Positions 1-8,642 of a DNA stretch of 64,000 nt are shown in pieces. The stretch is from Kocuria sp. (lineage in GTDB: Bacteria; Actinomycetota; Actinomycetes; Actinomycetales; Micrococcaceae): the NCBI RefSeq assembly GCF_030538595.1, contig NZ_JAUNTS010000006.1:114929-178928 (forward strand). Reading direction: 5' to 3'. Positions within the stretch are counted from its first letter, which is position 1. The number at the start of each line of letters is the position of its first letter. The position numbers were made by a program, and so were the translations under genes. The notes under the pieces were generated by a model. That model was not told the DNA's origin. It did no database searches and saw nothing but the letters and a program-made list of their open reading frames with translations.

Positions 1-1104
1 GGGGATGTCTGAACCATCGCTCACCAGCTGAAAGGCGTCCATGCTGGCTATTTCCCCGGACAGATAGAGGGCAACCTTTTGACTGCTCTCCTGAACCTCA
101 GTGAAGCCAGCCCTACCCAACCTCAGAAAGTTGTAATACTGCAAAAGCACCTGCGCGCCGGGCCTGGAGAAATTCAAAGCAAACGTGGGCATTTCACCAC
201 CCAAGTAGGAAACCTTGAACACCAGGTCCTCTGGCAGTTGGTCCGAGTCACGCCACACAACCCAGCCCACACCAGGAAAAACCAGTCCGTACTTGTGCCC
301 GCTGGTGTTGATGGAGACCACTCGCTTCAAACGAAAATCCCATTTCACCTCCGGCTGCAGGAACGGTGCCACAAAACCACCGGAGGCAGCATCCACATGG
401 ATGGGGATGTCCCACCCCTTGGTCTCTTGAATCCGGTCCAGCGCGGCAGCAATCTGATCCACGGGCTCATACATCCCGGTGTAGGTCACTCCCATGATGG
501 CCACTACGCCAATGGTGTTCTCATCAACGTAGGATTCCAGGTCATGCCCGTCCAGACTCATGTGTTCGGCACTCACGGGGACGTAACGCGGCTCAACATC
601 CCAGTAGTTTGCAAACTTCTCCCAACACACTTGAACAGCGGAACTCATGACAATGTTGGGCTGCTGCGTGGACTGACCCGCCGCCCGGCGCGCGTTTTGC
701 CAACGGCGCTTCATGGCCAGGCCACCCAACATGCACGCTTCAGAGGACCCGATGGTGGAGGTGCCAATGGCTCGCTGCGGCGCTGGAGCATTCCACAGAT
801 CGGCCAAAATCCGCCAGCACCTTTCCTCGATTTCGGCCGTGGCGGGATATTCATCCTTGTCAATCATGTTTTTGTCGTAGGTTTCGCCGTACAACTTTTG
901 TGCTTCCGGATCCATCCACGTTCCCACAAAGGTGGCCAGATTCAACCGGGCATTACCATCCAGCATGGCCTCGTCGTGGATGACCTGATAGGCAGTTTCC
1001 GGCAACATGGCGGAGTCTGGAATTTTGAATTTTGGCAGCTGGGTGGTTTCTCCGGGGCGGGCAAATAACGGATTGATGGTGAGGTCGTCGTCGTGAGTGG
1101 TCAT
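1..1104 (-). CDS. gadB: Glutamate decarboxylase, 3' end cut by the window edge
   Basis: PLP-dependent enzyme that converts glutamate to GABA and CO2 and consumes a proton, a common acid-stress function in the cytosol. The reverse strand reads from ATG at 1104 (GGAGGA ribosome site just upstream) for 368 codons to position 1 without a stop, so about 90 residues of the usual ~460 are missing. Seen in the translation: the N-terminal stretch with FVGTWMDPEAQKL, the substrate loop GTSTIGSSEACMLGG, the HVDAASGGF segment that holds the cofactor-binding Asp, and SINTSGHKYGLV with the PLP lysine. No glutamate/GABA antiporter lies on the visible side. Identification is firm; whether the C-terminal pH-sensing tail is present cannot be seen. 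Confidence 0.95.
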   Translation of the reverse strand, partial: MTTHDDDLTINPLFARPGETTQLPKFKIPDSAMLPETAYQVIHDEAMLDGNARLNLATFVGTWMDPEAQKLYGETYDKNMIDKDEYPATAEIEERCWRILADLWNAPAPQRAIGTSTIGSSEACMLGGLAMKRRWQNARRAAGQSTQQPNIVMSSAVQVCWEKFANYWDVEPRYVPVSAEHMSLDGHDLESYVDENTIGVVAIMGVTYTGMYEPVDQIAAALDRIQETKGWDIPIHVDAASGGFVAPFLQPEVKWDFRLKRVVSINTSGHKYGLVFPGVGWVVWRDSDQLPEDLVFKVSYLGGEMPTFALNFSRPGAQVLLQYYNFLRLGRAGFTEVQESSQKVALYLSGEIASMDAFQLVSDGSDIP

Positions 1105-1158
1105 GCTGTTCCTCCTTGTGGGGGGTGGATGCAATCGTGTGCAGGTGTTGCACTCAAA

Positions 1159-1746
1159 TCAGGTAGCCAAGCGGCCTTCCAAACCGTGGCGAACAGACGG
1201 CCACTCGGTGTTCAAAATGGAAAACACCACGGTGTCGCGCATCGTGCCATCGGGCCGGATGCGGTCGTTACGCAGTACTCCGTCCTGCTTTGCGCCCAGC
1301 CGGGCAATCGCGGCGCGGGATTGATGGTTGTGCCAATCAGTGCGGAACTGAACGCAGAGACAGTCCAGGTCTTCAAAGGCGCGCTGCAGCAGAAGCAACT
1401 TCATGGCCGGGTTGACCCCGGCTCCTTGGGCGTAGCGCGCCAGCCAGGTGTAGCCGATCTCCAGCCTGCGATGCTCCGGCTCCAGATTGCAGTAGGTGGT
1501 CATCCCCATGGCTTTGCCACTGCGCGGATGAACAATCGCCCACGGCGCCATCCTGCCTTCACTGTGCAGTTGGAGCCTCCGGTCGATTTCGGCTTCCATG
1601 GTTTTACGCCCCGGCACAGCGGTGTACCAGGTGCGGTAGAGCTCATCCACTTCCGCGGCGGCCACCAAGTCATCATGGTGGGTATGGCTCAGCGGTTCCA
1701 GGCGAACTGCAGGATGTTCCAACACGGGTACGGTGGCAAAGTTCAC
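1159..1746 (-). CDS. GNAT-family N-acetyltransferase (RimJ/RimL type)
   Basis: A 195-residue protein of the GNAT fold, expected to move an acetyl group from acetyl-CoA to an amine; the substrate is unknown. The RimJ/RimL-like layout is visible: N-terminal VRLEPLSHTHHDDL, a central MGMTTYCNLEPEHRRLEIGYTW strand pair, and a late FRTDWHNHQSRAAIARLGA segment typical of the CoA-binding and C-terminal part. The ATG at 1746 overlaps the stop of the small ORF upstream (ATGA), so it is the last gene of a three-gene minus-strand unit led by an amidotransferase-like gene. Protein N-terminal or small-molecule acetylation are both possible. Confidence 0.85.
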   Translation of the reverse strand: MNFATVPVLEHPAVRLEPLSHTHHDDLVAAAEVDELYRTWYTAVPGRKTMEAEIDRRLQLHSEGRMAPWAIVHPRSGKAMGMTTYCNLEPEHRRLEIGYTWLARYAQGAGVNPAMKLLLLQRAFEDLDCLCVQFRTDWHNHQSRAAIARLGAKQDGVLRNDRIRPDGTMRDTVVFSILNTEWPSVRHGLEGRLAT

Positions 1747-1901
1747 TCGGCCACCGTACCCCGGTGCTTGTCTTTTGAGAGGACAACGCGATTGACGCCC
1801 ACATCCATCCCGAACGTTCCGCTCTCTGCGGCCGTACCCCAGCGATCATCGCGCACCGGTGTGGCTCCGACCGGGTAGCCGAGCAAACTCACACCTGGCA
1901 C
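1743..1901 (-). CDS. Small ORF (52 codons) between amidotransferase and acetyltransferase
   Basis: A GTG start at 1901 lies five bases after the amidotransferase stop and follows an AGAGGTGA ribosome-site-like stretch. The frame runs 52 codons and ends in an ATGA overlap with the acetyltransferase start. The product would be soluble and charged, with RDDRWGTAAESGTFGMDVG near its middle. I do not recognise a family. Its spacing on both sides is what a real operon gene would have, but a spacer read by chance cannot be excluded. Confidence 0.45.
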   Translation of the reverse strand: MPGVSLLGYPVGATPVRDDRWGTAAESGTFGMDVGVNRVVLSKDKHRGTVAE

Positions 1902-1905
1902 GTTG

Positions 1906-2601
1906 TCACCTCTGTAAGCCGTCCAACCAGGCATTGACCGTGGCTTGCATGGCCCGCTCCAAGGCAGGGCCGTGATGAGCTGCCTCATACCTGATCACTT
2001 CAGGCGGCACCCCGGCGCCTGACAGTTCCACCGCATGCCCAATGAGCCACTGTTCAATGCGTCGGTAATCGGCTTCCAGATGAAATTGCAGCCCCAGCAC
2101 ATTGGGGCCCAGCTGAAAAGCCTGGTTGGGAAAGCCGCGAGTTTCTGCCAGTCGGGTGGCGCCTAAAGGAATCTCGAATTGGTCCCCGTGCCAATGCAAC
2201 ACAGGTGTCTCCTGCAACTGCGCCAACACCGATTCAGAGCCCTCTTCGGTGAGGTCAACGGGAGCGTAACCAATTTCCTGGTGAGGTGCAGCAGTGACCT
2301 CAGCGCCCAGCGCATGCGCCATCAATTGAGCCCCCAGGCAAATACCCAGCGTGGGGCGATTGGCGCTGAGCCGCGCCGCCAGAACGGACCGTTCCTGCAC
2401 CAGGAACGGGTAGGAATCCATGTCATAGGCCCCCACTGGCCCACCCAAGACCACCAGAAGATCGGCGTCCATCACAGTGTGCGGCTCCAACGGGTCCACC
2501 CCGGCATCCAGATACCGCACTGCGTACCCGCGCTTGCCTAGGACAGTTTCCAAGCTGCCCAGATCCTCAAAGGCAACGTGTCGGATTGCCACAGCGATCA
2601 T
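1906..2601 (-). CDS. Class I glutamine amidotransferase-like protein (GMP-synthase-like domain)
   Basis: Stand-alone class I amidotransferase domain of 231 residues. The nucleophile elbow TLGICLGAQLMAHALG carries the catalytic Cys, and LGLQFHLEAD carries the His and Glu of the triad, so all catalytic residues are present. Free-standing members of this family act on glutamine or gamma-glutamyl compounds, but the substrate cannot be read from sequence. I chose ATG 2601 because an AAGGGGGAT site precedes it; a GTG-type start at 2628 in frame is possible but has no such site. It heads a unit with a 52-codon ORF and a GNAT acetyltransferase. Confidence 0.85.
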   Translation of the reverse strand: MIAVAIRHVAFEDLGSLETVLGKRGYAVRYLDAGVDPLEPHTVMDADLLVVLGGPVGAYDMDSYPFLVQERSVLAARLSANRPTLGICLGAQLMAHALGAEVTAAPHQEIGYAPVDLTEEGSESVLAQLQETPVLHWHGDQFEIPLGATRLAETRGFPNQAFQLGPNVLGLQFHLEADYRRIEQWLIGHAVELSGAGVPPEVIRYEAAHHGPALERAMQATVNAWLDGLQR

Positions 2602-2739
2602 GACCGATCCCCCTTGGTGGGTATCCACAATGTCCAGCTCATGAAACCCGCACGCTCAGCTTTGGGGCAACCCCTGTTACCGGATTGATAGTGCTTTGAC
2701 ATGAAATGCCAGAGATTACCGTCCGGTATTCAGGGTCAT

Positions 2740-3072
2740 TCACCAGAAATTGACCAGCACCACATACGTCAGGGTGCCCAGTCCAACACTGAGCAAGGTC
2801 CGCCGTCCGCAACTGAGATGGACCACCAGCGTCACCAGAGCTGCCACCACCGCCTTACCCAGTTGCCCACCGTGAGCGGACTCCGCAAACGTTGCAGCCG
2901 CCAGCACTGCCAACACCCCCACGGGCATCCACACCGCCAGCGTGAGAACAAATCTGGATTCACGGAGTGGCTTCAACAGCGCGAATGGCAAGGCACGCAG
3001 GCAGAACGTAACGGCAAACATGATGGCCATAACGGCCAGGATGTAGCCCGTGGATGTATCGGTCTGCGTCAC
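2740..3072 (-). CDS. azlD: AzlD-type branched-chain amino acid exporter subunit
   Basis: 110-residue integral membrane protein with about four hydrophobic segments, matching AzlD in length and in the LRALPFALL motif followed by WMPVGVLAVLAAATF. AzlD is the small partner of AzlC; the pair exports branched-chain amino acids or analogues such as 4-azaleucine. The GTG start at 3072 lies two bases after the azlC stop, so translation is probably coupled. Confidence 0.92.
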   Translation of the reverse strand: MTQTDTSTGYILAVMAIMFAVTFCLRALPFALLKPLRESRFVLTLAVWMPVGVLAVLAAATFAESAHGGQLGKAVVAALVTLVVHLSCGRRTLLSVGLGTLTYVVLVNFW

Positions 3073-3074
3073 AG

Positions 3075-3884
3075 TCAGTTCACCCCCGGTGAGGGCTCGG
3101 GTCCACGTCGCCCAAAGCCAGGCTCTGAGTTCTGTTCCGAACCTCGGTCTGGCTCCTGGCCCGGACCCGAGTGTGTCTTGCTGCCTGGACCGCCGTTACC
3201 GAACCGTCCACGGCGCACCGCAATGACAAACCGCAAGACCAGCAGGAGTACAAAGATCAGCAATGCCACGAACAGCGCCGATTCAGGAACCACCAAGTAG
3301 GCCACCGTAAAACTCAATCCCGCCAAGATCAGGGACGGTACGTGTTCACGTGAGCGCAGGGCGTCCAAGGTCAAGGTGATGAACAGCGCGCAGAGTGCGA
3401 ACTCCAGCCCTTGGATGGGCGCCGGAAGGAGGGACCCTGCGGCAACGCCCAGTAGACCACCCGTGATCCAGTAGAGCTGGAAGGAAATTTGCATGGCAAG
3501 CAGTCGAGGTCCTGTCCAGGAACCTGGGTTTGCCGCTGTTACGGCGTAGGCCTCATCAATCATGGCGTACACCGAATAGAACCGTGCCAACGGGTGCCGC
3601 ACCACGCGCAAGGGAAAGGAAAAAGCGTAAAAGACGTGCCGAAAGTTCACCAGAAATGTGGTCAGCGCAATGGTGGCCAGTGGTGTTCCGGTCGATATCA
3701 ACCCCACCATCAGCAGCTCCAGGGAACCCGCAAATCCAGCGATGGACATGGCCGGAGCCACCCACCACGGAAGACCGGCCTGTTGCACCAAGAGCCCGAA
3801 TGCCAGCCCTAGCGGAAACAACCCCAACCCAGCCGCCAGGGACAGGCTGATTCCTCGCCTGACCTCCTGCCCCGTACTGTTCAT
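3075..3884 (-). CDS. azlC: AzlC-type branched-chain amino acid exporter subunit with long hydrophilic tail
   Basis: 269-residue membrane protein of the AzlC family, large subunit of the AzlCD exporter. Visible family marks are GLGLFPLGLAFGLL near the N-terminus, TTFLVNFRHVFYAFSF, and YAMIDEAYAVT. About eight hydrophobic stretches end near residue 220 and are followed by about 45 charged, Gly/Pro-rich residues, an unusual cytosolic extension. ATG 3884 is preceded by GGAG; a TTG 12 codons upstream lacks a ribosome site. Confidence 0.93.
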   Translation of the reverse strand: MNSTGQEVRRGISLSLAAGLGLFPLGLAFGLLVQQAGLPWWVAPAMSIAGFAGSLELLMVGLISTGTPLATIALTTFLVNFRHVFYAFSFPLRVVRHPLARFYSVYAMIDEAYAVTAANPGSWTGPRLLAMQISFQLYWITGGLLGVAAGSLLPAPIQGLEFALCALFITLTLDALRSREHVPSLILAGLSFTVAYLVVPESALFVALLIFVLLLVLRFVIAVRRGRFGNGGPGSKTHSGPGQEPDRGSEQNSEPGFGRRGPEPSPGVN

Positions 3885-3950
3885 GGCTCCATCATGGGCC
3901 ACTGAGTGAAGGGCCACCAATTGACGCCCAGCCCACGCCGTGCTCGCCCC

Positions 3951-3987
3951 TTGACCCTGACGCAGCGTGAGGCATCACGCTGCGTGT
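3951..3987 (+). promoter_or_regulatory. MerR-type promoter with palindromic operator, leaderless start
   Basis: TTGACC (3951-3956) and CACGCT (3976-3981, the -10 pattern xAnnnT) are 19 bp apart, the over-long spacing typical of MerR-controlled promoters. The spacer holds nested dyads: CGCAGCGTGA and TCACGCTGCG are perfect inverted repeats around GGCA (3961-3984), and an overlapping dyad runs 3956-3972. Only six bases separate the -10 from the ATG at 3988, as in leaderless actinobacterial mRNAs. The MerR regulator encoded in the same operon is the likely ligand-dependent activator. Confidence 0.7.
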
Positions 3988-4455
3988 ATGAGCACCTTTT
4001 ATGACGCTTTTGAGCACAGTCCCGTTCCAGTTCCCGGCCCAGATGCACAGCCCCCGGAAGTTTTCCGGGGTATTTACGGGATGCCGATGTTCGTTACTGT
4101 TCCCACACCGGACCTGGACCGGTCAGCGGATTTCTGGACCCGAGGTTTGGGCTTTGTCAATCTGTTCTGTCTGCCCCAACAGCTCATCCACTTGCGCCGG
4201 TGGGCGTTTCAGGACGTTCTGCTGGTACCCGGGGAGGCGGACTCGCGCGCAGCCAAACTTTCGGTGAGCTTTGCGTGTGTGCGCTCACAAATCGAGTCCC
4301 TTCACAGCGATTGCCAGACTCTGCTCCCAGGAGCTTCCTCCGGTCCGTTGGAGCGACCCTGGAATTCCACGGAGCTGGAGATCACCACACCGGAGGGCAC
4401 ACTGGTTGTGATGACTGCCGCCAATGCTGTGGAGCAGAAAGCCTGGCCGCTATGA
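3988..4455 (+). CDS. VOC/glyoxalase-fold protein
   Basis: 155-residue protein of the vicinal-oxygen-chelate superfamily: MPMFVTVPTPDLDRSADFWTR is the usual first beta-alpha-beta module, and a second half ends with ELEITTPEGTLVVMT. Members are glyoxalases, dioxygenases or drug-binding resistance proteins; the metal-ligand set is not clear here, so a binding or sequestering role is equally possible. It is transcribed directly from the MerR-type promoter, its ATG is probably the first codon of the mRNA, and its stop overlaps the MerR gene (ATGA). That layout suggests a small ligand-inducible detoxification unit. Confidence 0.8.
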   Translation: MSTFYDAFEHSPVPVPGPDAQPPEVFRGIYGMPMFVTVPTPDLDRSADFWTRGLGFVNLFCLPQQLIHLRRWAFQDVLLVPGEADSRAAKLSVSFACVRSQIESLHSDCQTLLPGASSGPLERPWNSTELEITTPEGTLVVMTAANAVEQKAWPL

Positions 4456-5291
4456 CAAGCTCCGATCAGATCAACAACCACCTCCGAACCAACGCCTGGG
4501 AGACACCCACCGGACTCACGGTGGGCGCCGTGGCAAGCGCACTGGGTCTGACGGTGCGGACTCTGCATCACTGGGATCAGCTGGGATTGGCCAGTCCATC
4601 GCAGCGGTCCACCACGGGCTATCGGTTGTACTCCGCACAGGACATTGGGCGTCTTCAGAGGGTGGTGATTTATCGGGATTTAGGGATGGACCTGGAGCAG
4701 ATCGCGGAAGTTCTGGAGCAACCTGGCATGGCAACAACCGATGCTCTCCGTGCTCAACGCCAGAAAGTGCAAGAACACATTGAGGTCATGACTCAGCGGC
4801 TGGACAGCATTGACCGAATGCTGCACACGCAAGAACACGGAATCTTGCTGACACCGCAGCAACAGCTGGAAATCTTTGGAACGGGCTGGGACCCGGAATG
4901 GGTGGAGGCAGCTCAGGACCGCTGGGGCACCACGAGCGCATGGCAGGAATACTCCGAACGCAGCTCCACACGGACTGAAGCAGACTGGGCAAGCATTGCT
5001 GACACGGTGCAGCAGTTGGAGCGTGAACTTGCCGCGGCTGCACGCCACGCCACGGGCCCAACGGACCCGCAGTGGGGCAATCTGGTGGAACGTCACCGTG
5101 CTTCCATCCAGCAGTACTTCACGTGTTCCCATGAGCGCCACGTGCTGCTGTCCCGGATGTATGTGGCCGAACCCGCGTACCGGCAACACTATGACGCCCT
5201 TGCACCCGGCCTGGCGCTGTGGCTCAATCGCGCCGTGGAGGCTCACGCACACCGCAACGGTGTAGATCTGCAACACGTGCACTGGGACTGA
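4452..5291 (+). CDS. MerR-family regulator with TipAS-like ligand-binding domain
   Basis: 279-residue transcription activator. The N-terminal winged helix is clear (LTVGAVASALGLTVRTLHHWDQLGL, then GYRLYSAQDIGRLQRVVIYRDLGMDLEQI), followed by a dimerisation coiled coil at about residues 95-125 and a C-terminal TipAS-like helical domain (GWDPEWVEAAQDRWG through HERHVLLSRMYVAEPAYR). TipAL-type regulators bind thiopeptides or other hydrophobic drugs. Start at 4452 overlaps the VOC stop. It probably controls its own operon through the dyad at 3956-3984. Confidence 0.92.
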   Translation: MTSSDQINNHLRTNAWETPTGLTVGAVASALGLTVRTLHHWDQLGLASPSQRSTTGYRLYSAQDIGRLQRVVIYRDLGMDLEQIAEVLEQPGMATTDALRAQRQKVQEHIEVMTQRLDSIDRMLHTQEHGILLTPQQQLEIFGTGWDPEWVEAAQDRWGTTSAWQEYSERSSTRTEADWASIADTVQQLERELAAAARHATGPTDPQWGNLVERHRASIQQYFTCSHERHVLLSRMYVAEPAYRQHYDALAPGLALWLNRAVEAHAHRNGVDLQHVHWD

Positions 5292-5490
5292 AAAAGCCCG
5301 TGACGTACCTACATACCATTGCATGATGATCGCCGCGGGCATCATTCTCTTGCATCAAAAGTGGTGATGCGCACAGCATCAATTCTGCCGAACAACGCCA
5401 GGAACGTATGATCGCCGTGACAACTACTCGCCACAGACAATCCCAGACAACAATTCCTCAGTCACCAGTTCAGCAGTGAGGAAACACTGA

Positions 5491-6318
5491 ATGGCCCACA
5501 GAAAAGCCACTGCATCACGCAGCAAGACTCCCAGAGGACAGCGTGTCCTGCTGGTTATTTTTGTGACCTCACTGACTATTGTCGGAATTTTGACCATCGA
5601 CTACATGGCGGACGGACAATCAAATGTCCTCCAAAGTATTGGCATTGAAGATCGTCCACTGGGTCCAGCAGACATGGCAACATCTCCCGGCTCCGCCACC
5701 GCCCCCGCGGCGGAGCACATCACCGCCACGGGAACCCCCGCCCCGGATTACAGCGCCAATGCAGACGGCCTCCCAAACAACGGTATGGAGGGTGTGGATC
5801 TCAGCGGAATTTCACCGGGCGGCGGCCAGGGCCCCCCGGAGCATGACTGGGCCACCATGAACAGATCAGAATTGGCAGTTCCACAAGCAAACTTGATCAT
5901 CCCGGTCGTACCGCGCGACCTGGTCAACCTGGATGGCAACTCTCTGGAAATGGACCTACCCGTGTCCTTCCAGGCGGGGTGGTTGACGTCGTCGTCGCCA
6001 GTATCTGCGCAGTCCGGGACAACAGTGGTGGCCGGGCACGTCAACTGGGCGGACGGTTCGTGGGCGCCCATGTCCAACCTCTACAACACCACGCCAGGCA
6101 TGACCGTACTGACCAGTGATGATTTCGGTTCCGTTCAAGAATGGACCGTAACCCGCAGCGAAGGCGTCCCCCAAACAGAACTTTCACATTTATTTACATT
6201 GACCGAAACCTCTGGACCTCGCCAACTAATTCTCATCACCTGTGAAGCCACCGTGGACAGTCAAGGAAACCTGGTTTTTGACAAAAACCACGTGGTCACT
6301 GCTTCGCCGAAACAATAG
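5491..6318 (+). CDS. Class F sortase-like transpeptidase
   Basis: 275-residue membrane-anchored sortase. One hydrophobic segment (about residues 18-38) is followed by a long Pro/Gly/Ala-rich linker and a C-terminal sortase domain. Catalytic His lies in VVAGHVNWADGSW and catalytic Cys in LILITCEATVDS. The position where class F enzymes have the third residue, Arg in a Y-R-x-N-V-V-V context, reads FDKNHVV, so Arg seems replaced (Asp or Lys depending on alignment). Start is ATG 5491 with GTGAGGAAA upstream. A possible -10 (TATGAT, 5407-5412) is the only promoter-like signal in 5292-5490. The next gene encodes an LVRTG-bearing surface protein, its probable substrate. Confidence 0.85.
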   Translation: MAHRKATASRSKTPRGQRVLLVIFVTSLTIVGILTIDYMADGQSNVLQSIGIEDRPLGPADMATSPGSATAPAAEHITATGTPAPDYSANADGLPNNGMEGVDLSGISPGGGQGPPEHDWATMNRSELAVPQANLIIPVVPRDLVNLDGNSLEMDLPVSFQAGWLTSSSPVSAQSGTTVVAGHVNWADGSWAPMSNLYNTTPGMTVLTSDDFGSVQEWTVTRSEGVPQTELSHLFTLTETSGPRQLILITCEATVDSQGNLVFDKNHVVTASPKQ

Positions 6319-6446
6319 CCAAACCGAATCGTTTTACTGTTAGGCTCCAAACACATATCTGACCCCTTTGCAGATATGTTGTCATGTCACCGGTTGTTGC
6401 TCTCAGGGGATCGGGAGCACGCCGACGCGACGCAAGGAGCAACGCA

Positions 6447-7919
6447 ATGCCCTTTTCCATGCACCAAAAACGCCGAGTGCGCGCTACGGGACTGGTTTCT
6501 GTCCTGGCTTTGGCGGCATCACCTCTGGTTTTCGCAGGTCCGGCCTGGGCGGCTGAGATTCCGGATGCCGTAACCTCCGTGGAGACCCAGGGGAACATCA
6601 GAGTTGGCGATTCGCTGACTCTGGTGGCGCAGTGGTCCGTACCCGATCATTCCCAGCCCGGGGACACCTTCTCCCTGGCACTGCCACCGGAACTATCACC
6701 CATGCAGACGGAGTTTGATGTCCTCAGTGACACCGGGGCCGTGGTGGCCACAGCACAGGTTCAAGACGGCAGCGTGGCGGTGACGCTCTCCGATTATGTA
6801 GCTCAACATCCCATGGACCTCCAGGGCCAGCTACGGTTCAACGCCACCGTCAATGAGACTGCTGTACCGGGACAGCCCATTGTGATCGCGTGGGGTGAGT
6901 CCACCACAACCATCACGCCGGGTGAGCCCTCCGGCATCGGAGACATCACCCGGCCCTCCAAGTTTGGCTGGGTCAATCAATCCGGGACCAATTCCTGGAG
7001 TGTTCAGGTGCCCGGCCCGCTGACCAACGTGACGGTCACGGACACCCCGGTAGGCCACCAGATCGACTGCGGAACCTTGCGGGGACTGGTGGGTGAATCC
7101 ATCGACGGCGCCTATCCCACCTCCTGGGAACCCCGCGAGATTCAGGTGCTCACCTGTGATGATTCCGGTTGGACCGTTTCCGCGGGTGATATTGCTGCCG
7201 GCCAGTTGGTCTTGGTCCTTGGGGACGTTGACGTTGCCGCGGGGATCACCCCCGATACCGACGGTCTGCTACGCAACGGATGGAGTGTCACAGCAGATCA
7301 GGGATCGTCGGACGGCTCTGGGGTCTCCGTGCTTTACGGTGCGGACGGCACCGGCGGCGGCAACCCGCCGCCACCCGCGCCCAGCCCGGAGCCAACGCCC
7401 GAACCAACGCCGGAGCCGACTCCCGAACCAACTCCCGAACCGACATCAGAGCCAACTCCGGAACCGACCCCCGAACCCACTCCTGAGCCCAGCGAGACTC
7501 CCTCAACAGAACCAACCGCTGAGCCCAGCCCGGAGCCTACTGTGACTGCGGAACCATCGACCACACCGGAACCGAGTGCAACACCTGAGCCATCGGTGAC
7601 TCCAACTCCCACCACCTCCACTGAGCCATCGGTGTCCCCTACTCCGGAGGAATCGCCGTCGCAGGAGCCTTCCGCTACGCCAAGCCACACAGCTCCCTCT
7701 GCGTCGCCATCTCACTCCCCTGAGCCCACGGATTCGCATCCGCCGGTGGCTTCCCACCCGGAGCAAGGCCCCACTGAGCAGAAGCCGATTCTGGTGCGGA
7801 CCGGTTTGGCCAACTCGAACGGTGGTTTTGGGCCCACCGCGTGGGTTCTGATGAGTACAGCGGCGGTAGCTGCAGCATCGGGTGCGGTACTGGTGTACCG
7901 GCGTCGTGCCCAGGGCTGA
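6447..7919 (+). CDS. Cell-wall-anchored adhesin-like protein with LVRTG sorting signal
   Basis: 490-residue secreted surface protein. The signal peptide (RRVRATGLVSVLALAA then cleavage near PAWA|AEIP) is followed by two Ig-like halves of the fibrinogen/collagen-adhesin type (SLTLVAQWSVPDHSQPGDTF; later GWVNQSGTNSWSVQVPGPL), to about residue 310. A long PEPT-type stalk follows to about residue 440. The C-terminus has a sorting signal: LVRTG, a hydrophobic segment (AWVLMSTAAVAAASGAV), and a YRRRAQG tail. ATG 6447 is preceded by AAGGAG; longer frames upstream lack a site. It follows the sortase gene, which suggests a dedicated enzyme/substrate pair. The ligand is unknown. Confidence 0.85.
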   Translation: MPFSMHQKRRVRATGLVSVLALAASPLVFAGPAWAAEIPDAVTSVETQGNIRVGDSLTLVAQWSVPDHSQPGDTFSLALPPELSPMQTEFDVLSDTGAVVATAQVQDGSVAVTLSDYVAQHPMDLQGQLRFNATVNETAVPGQPIVIAWGESTTTITPGEPSGIGDITRPSKFGWVNQSGTNSWSVQVPGPLTNVTVTDTPVGHQIDCGTLRGLVGESIDGAYPTSWEPREIQVLTCDDSGWTVSAGDIAAGQLVLVLGDVDVAAGITPDTDGLLRNGWSVTADQGSSDGSGVSVLYGADGTGGGNPPPPAPSPEPTPEPTPEPTPEPTPEPTSEPTPEPTPEPTPEPSETPSTEPTAEPSPEPTVTAEPSTTPEPSATPEPSVTPTPTTSTEPSVSPTPEESPSQEPSATPSHTAPSASPSHSPEPTDSHPPVASHPEQGPTEQKPILVRTGLANSNGGFGPTAWVLMSTAAVAAASGAVLVYRRRAQG

Positions 7920-8024
7920 GTAGCCCCACGGCCCAGGGGTGGCCCGGGCGAGGTTTTGCCCAGGCCACCCCTGAGCGCCTGAGATAATCCTGACGCACCA
8001 CTGTGAACTGCAAGAAAGGATGCC

Positions 8025-8642
8025 GTGTCCACCGTCACGCCTGCATCTCGCGCGGACATTGATGATCTGTCCCGCCTGTTGGCTTTGTCTTTTCAATTCG
8101 ATCCGCCGTCGCGGGCTGTGCTGCAGCCCCGAGATGACCAGGACATGCTGGTACGTGCCTTCCACCTCTTCCGGGCCATGCTGGCCGCAGGACCCGTGGA
8201 TCGCGGAATGGTGGACACCATCCGTGACGGGGAGGACATCTTGGGGGTGGCCGTGTGGGAAGCGCCGGGTGACAAAGCGTCCTCCTCCCCGCGTTCCTAC
8301 CTCAACCACCTGCCCGATTACGTGAAAGCGATAGGCTGGACGGGGCTGCCACGGGCCATCGGCATCCAAACCTCGATTGCCCGCCACAAGCCGGGGGTTC
8401 CCGCCTGGTACCTGCACGCCATCGGTGTCAGCCCGCAGGCACGTGGCCGCGGTGTGGCCTCCCAATTGCTGGAATATCGCCTGGCCACCGTGGATCAGCG
8501 CCGGGAACCGGCCTACCTGGAGTCCTCCACGGCACTGACCGGCAAGCTCTACCGGCGGCACGGCTTCCAGACATTACGCCCCATCCCCATCACCGCTGAG
8601 GCCAAACCCCACGCCATGTGGCGGCCCGCCCGCACTGCATGA
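8025..8642 (+). CDS. GNAT-family N-acetyltransferase
   Basis: 205-residue GNAT protein. The acetyl-CoA signature is plain: YLHAIGVSPQARGRGVASQLL (Q/R-x-x-G-x-G/A), followed by PAYLESSTALTGKLYRRHGF, the typical last helix and strand. The N-terminal half (ADIDDLSRLLALSF) is also usual. The substrate is unknown. GTG 8025 with GAAAGGA upstream is the likely start. The last seven codons and the stop lie inside a 38-bp sequence that recurs at 11053. Confidence 0.88.
   Translation: MSTVTPASRADIDDLSRLLALSFQFDPPSRAVLQPRDDQDMLVRAFHLFRAMLAAGPVDRGMVDTIRDGEDILGVAVWEAPGDKASSSPRSYLNHLPDYVKAIGWTGLPRAIGIQTSIARHKPGVPAWYLHAIGVSPQARGRGVASQLLEYRLATVDQRREPAYLESSTALTGKLYRRHGFQTLRPIPITAEAKPHAMWRPARTA

Noticed and set aside
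4200..4451. N-terminal extension of the MerR regulator
   Set aside because: This part overlaps the VOC gene out of frame and is not MerR-like; ATG 4452 with the ATGA overlap fits better.
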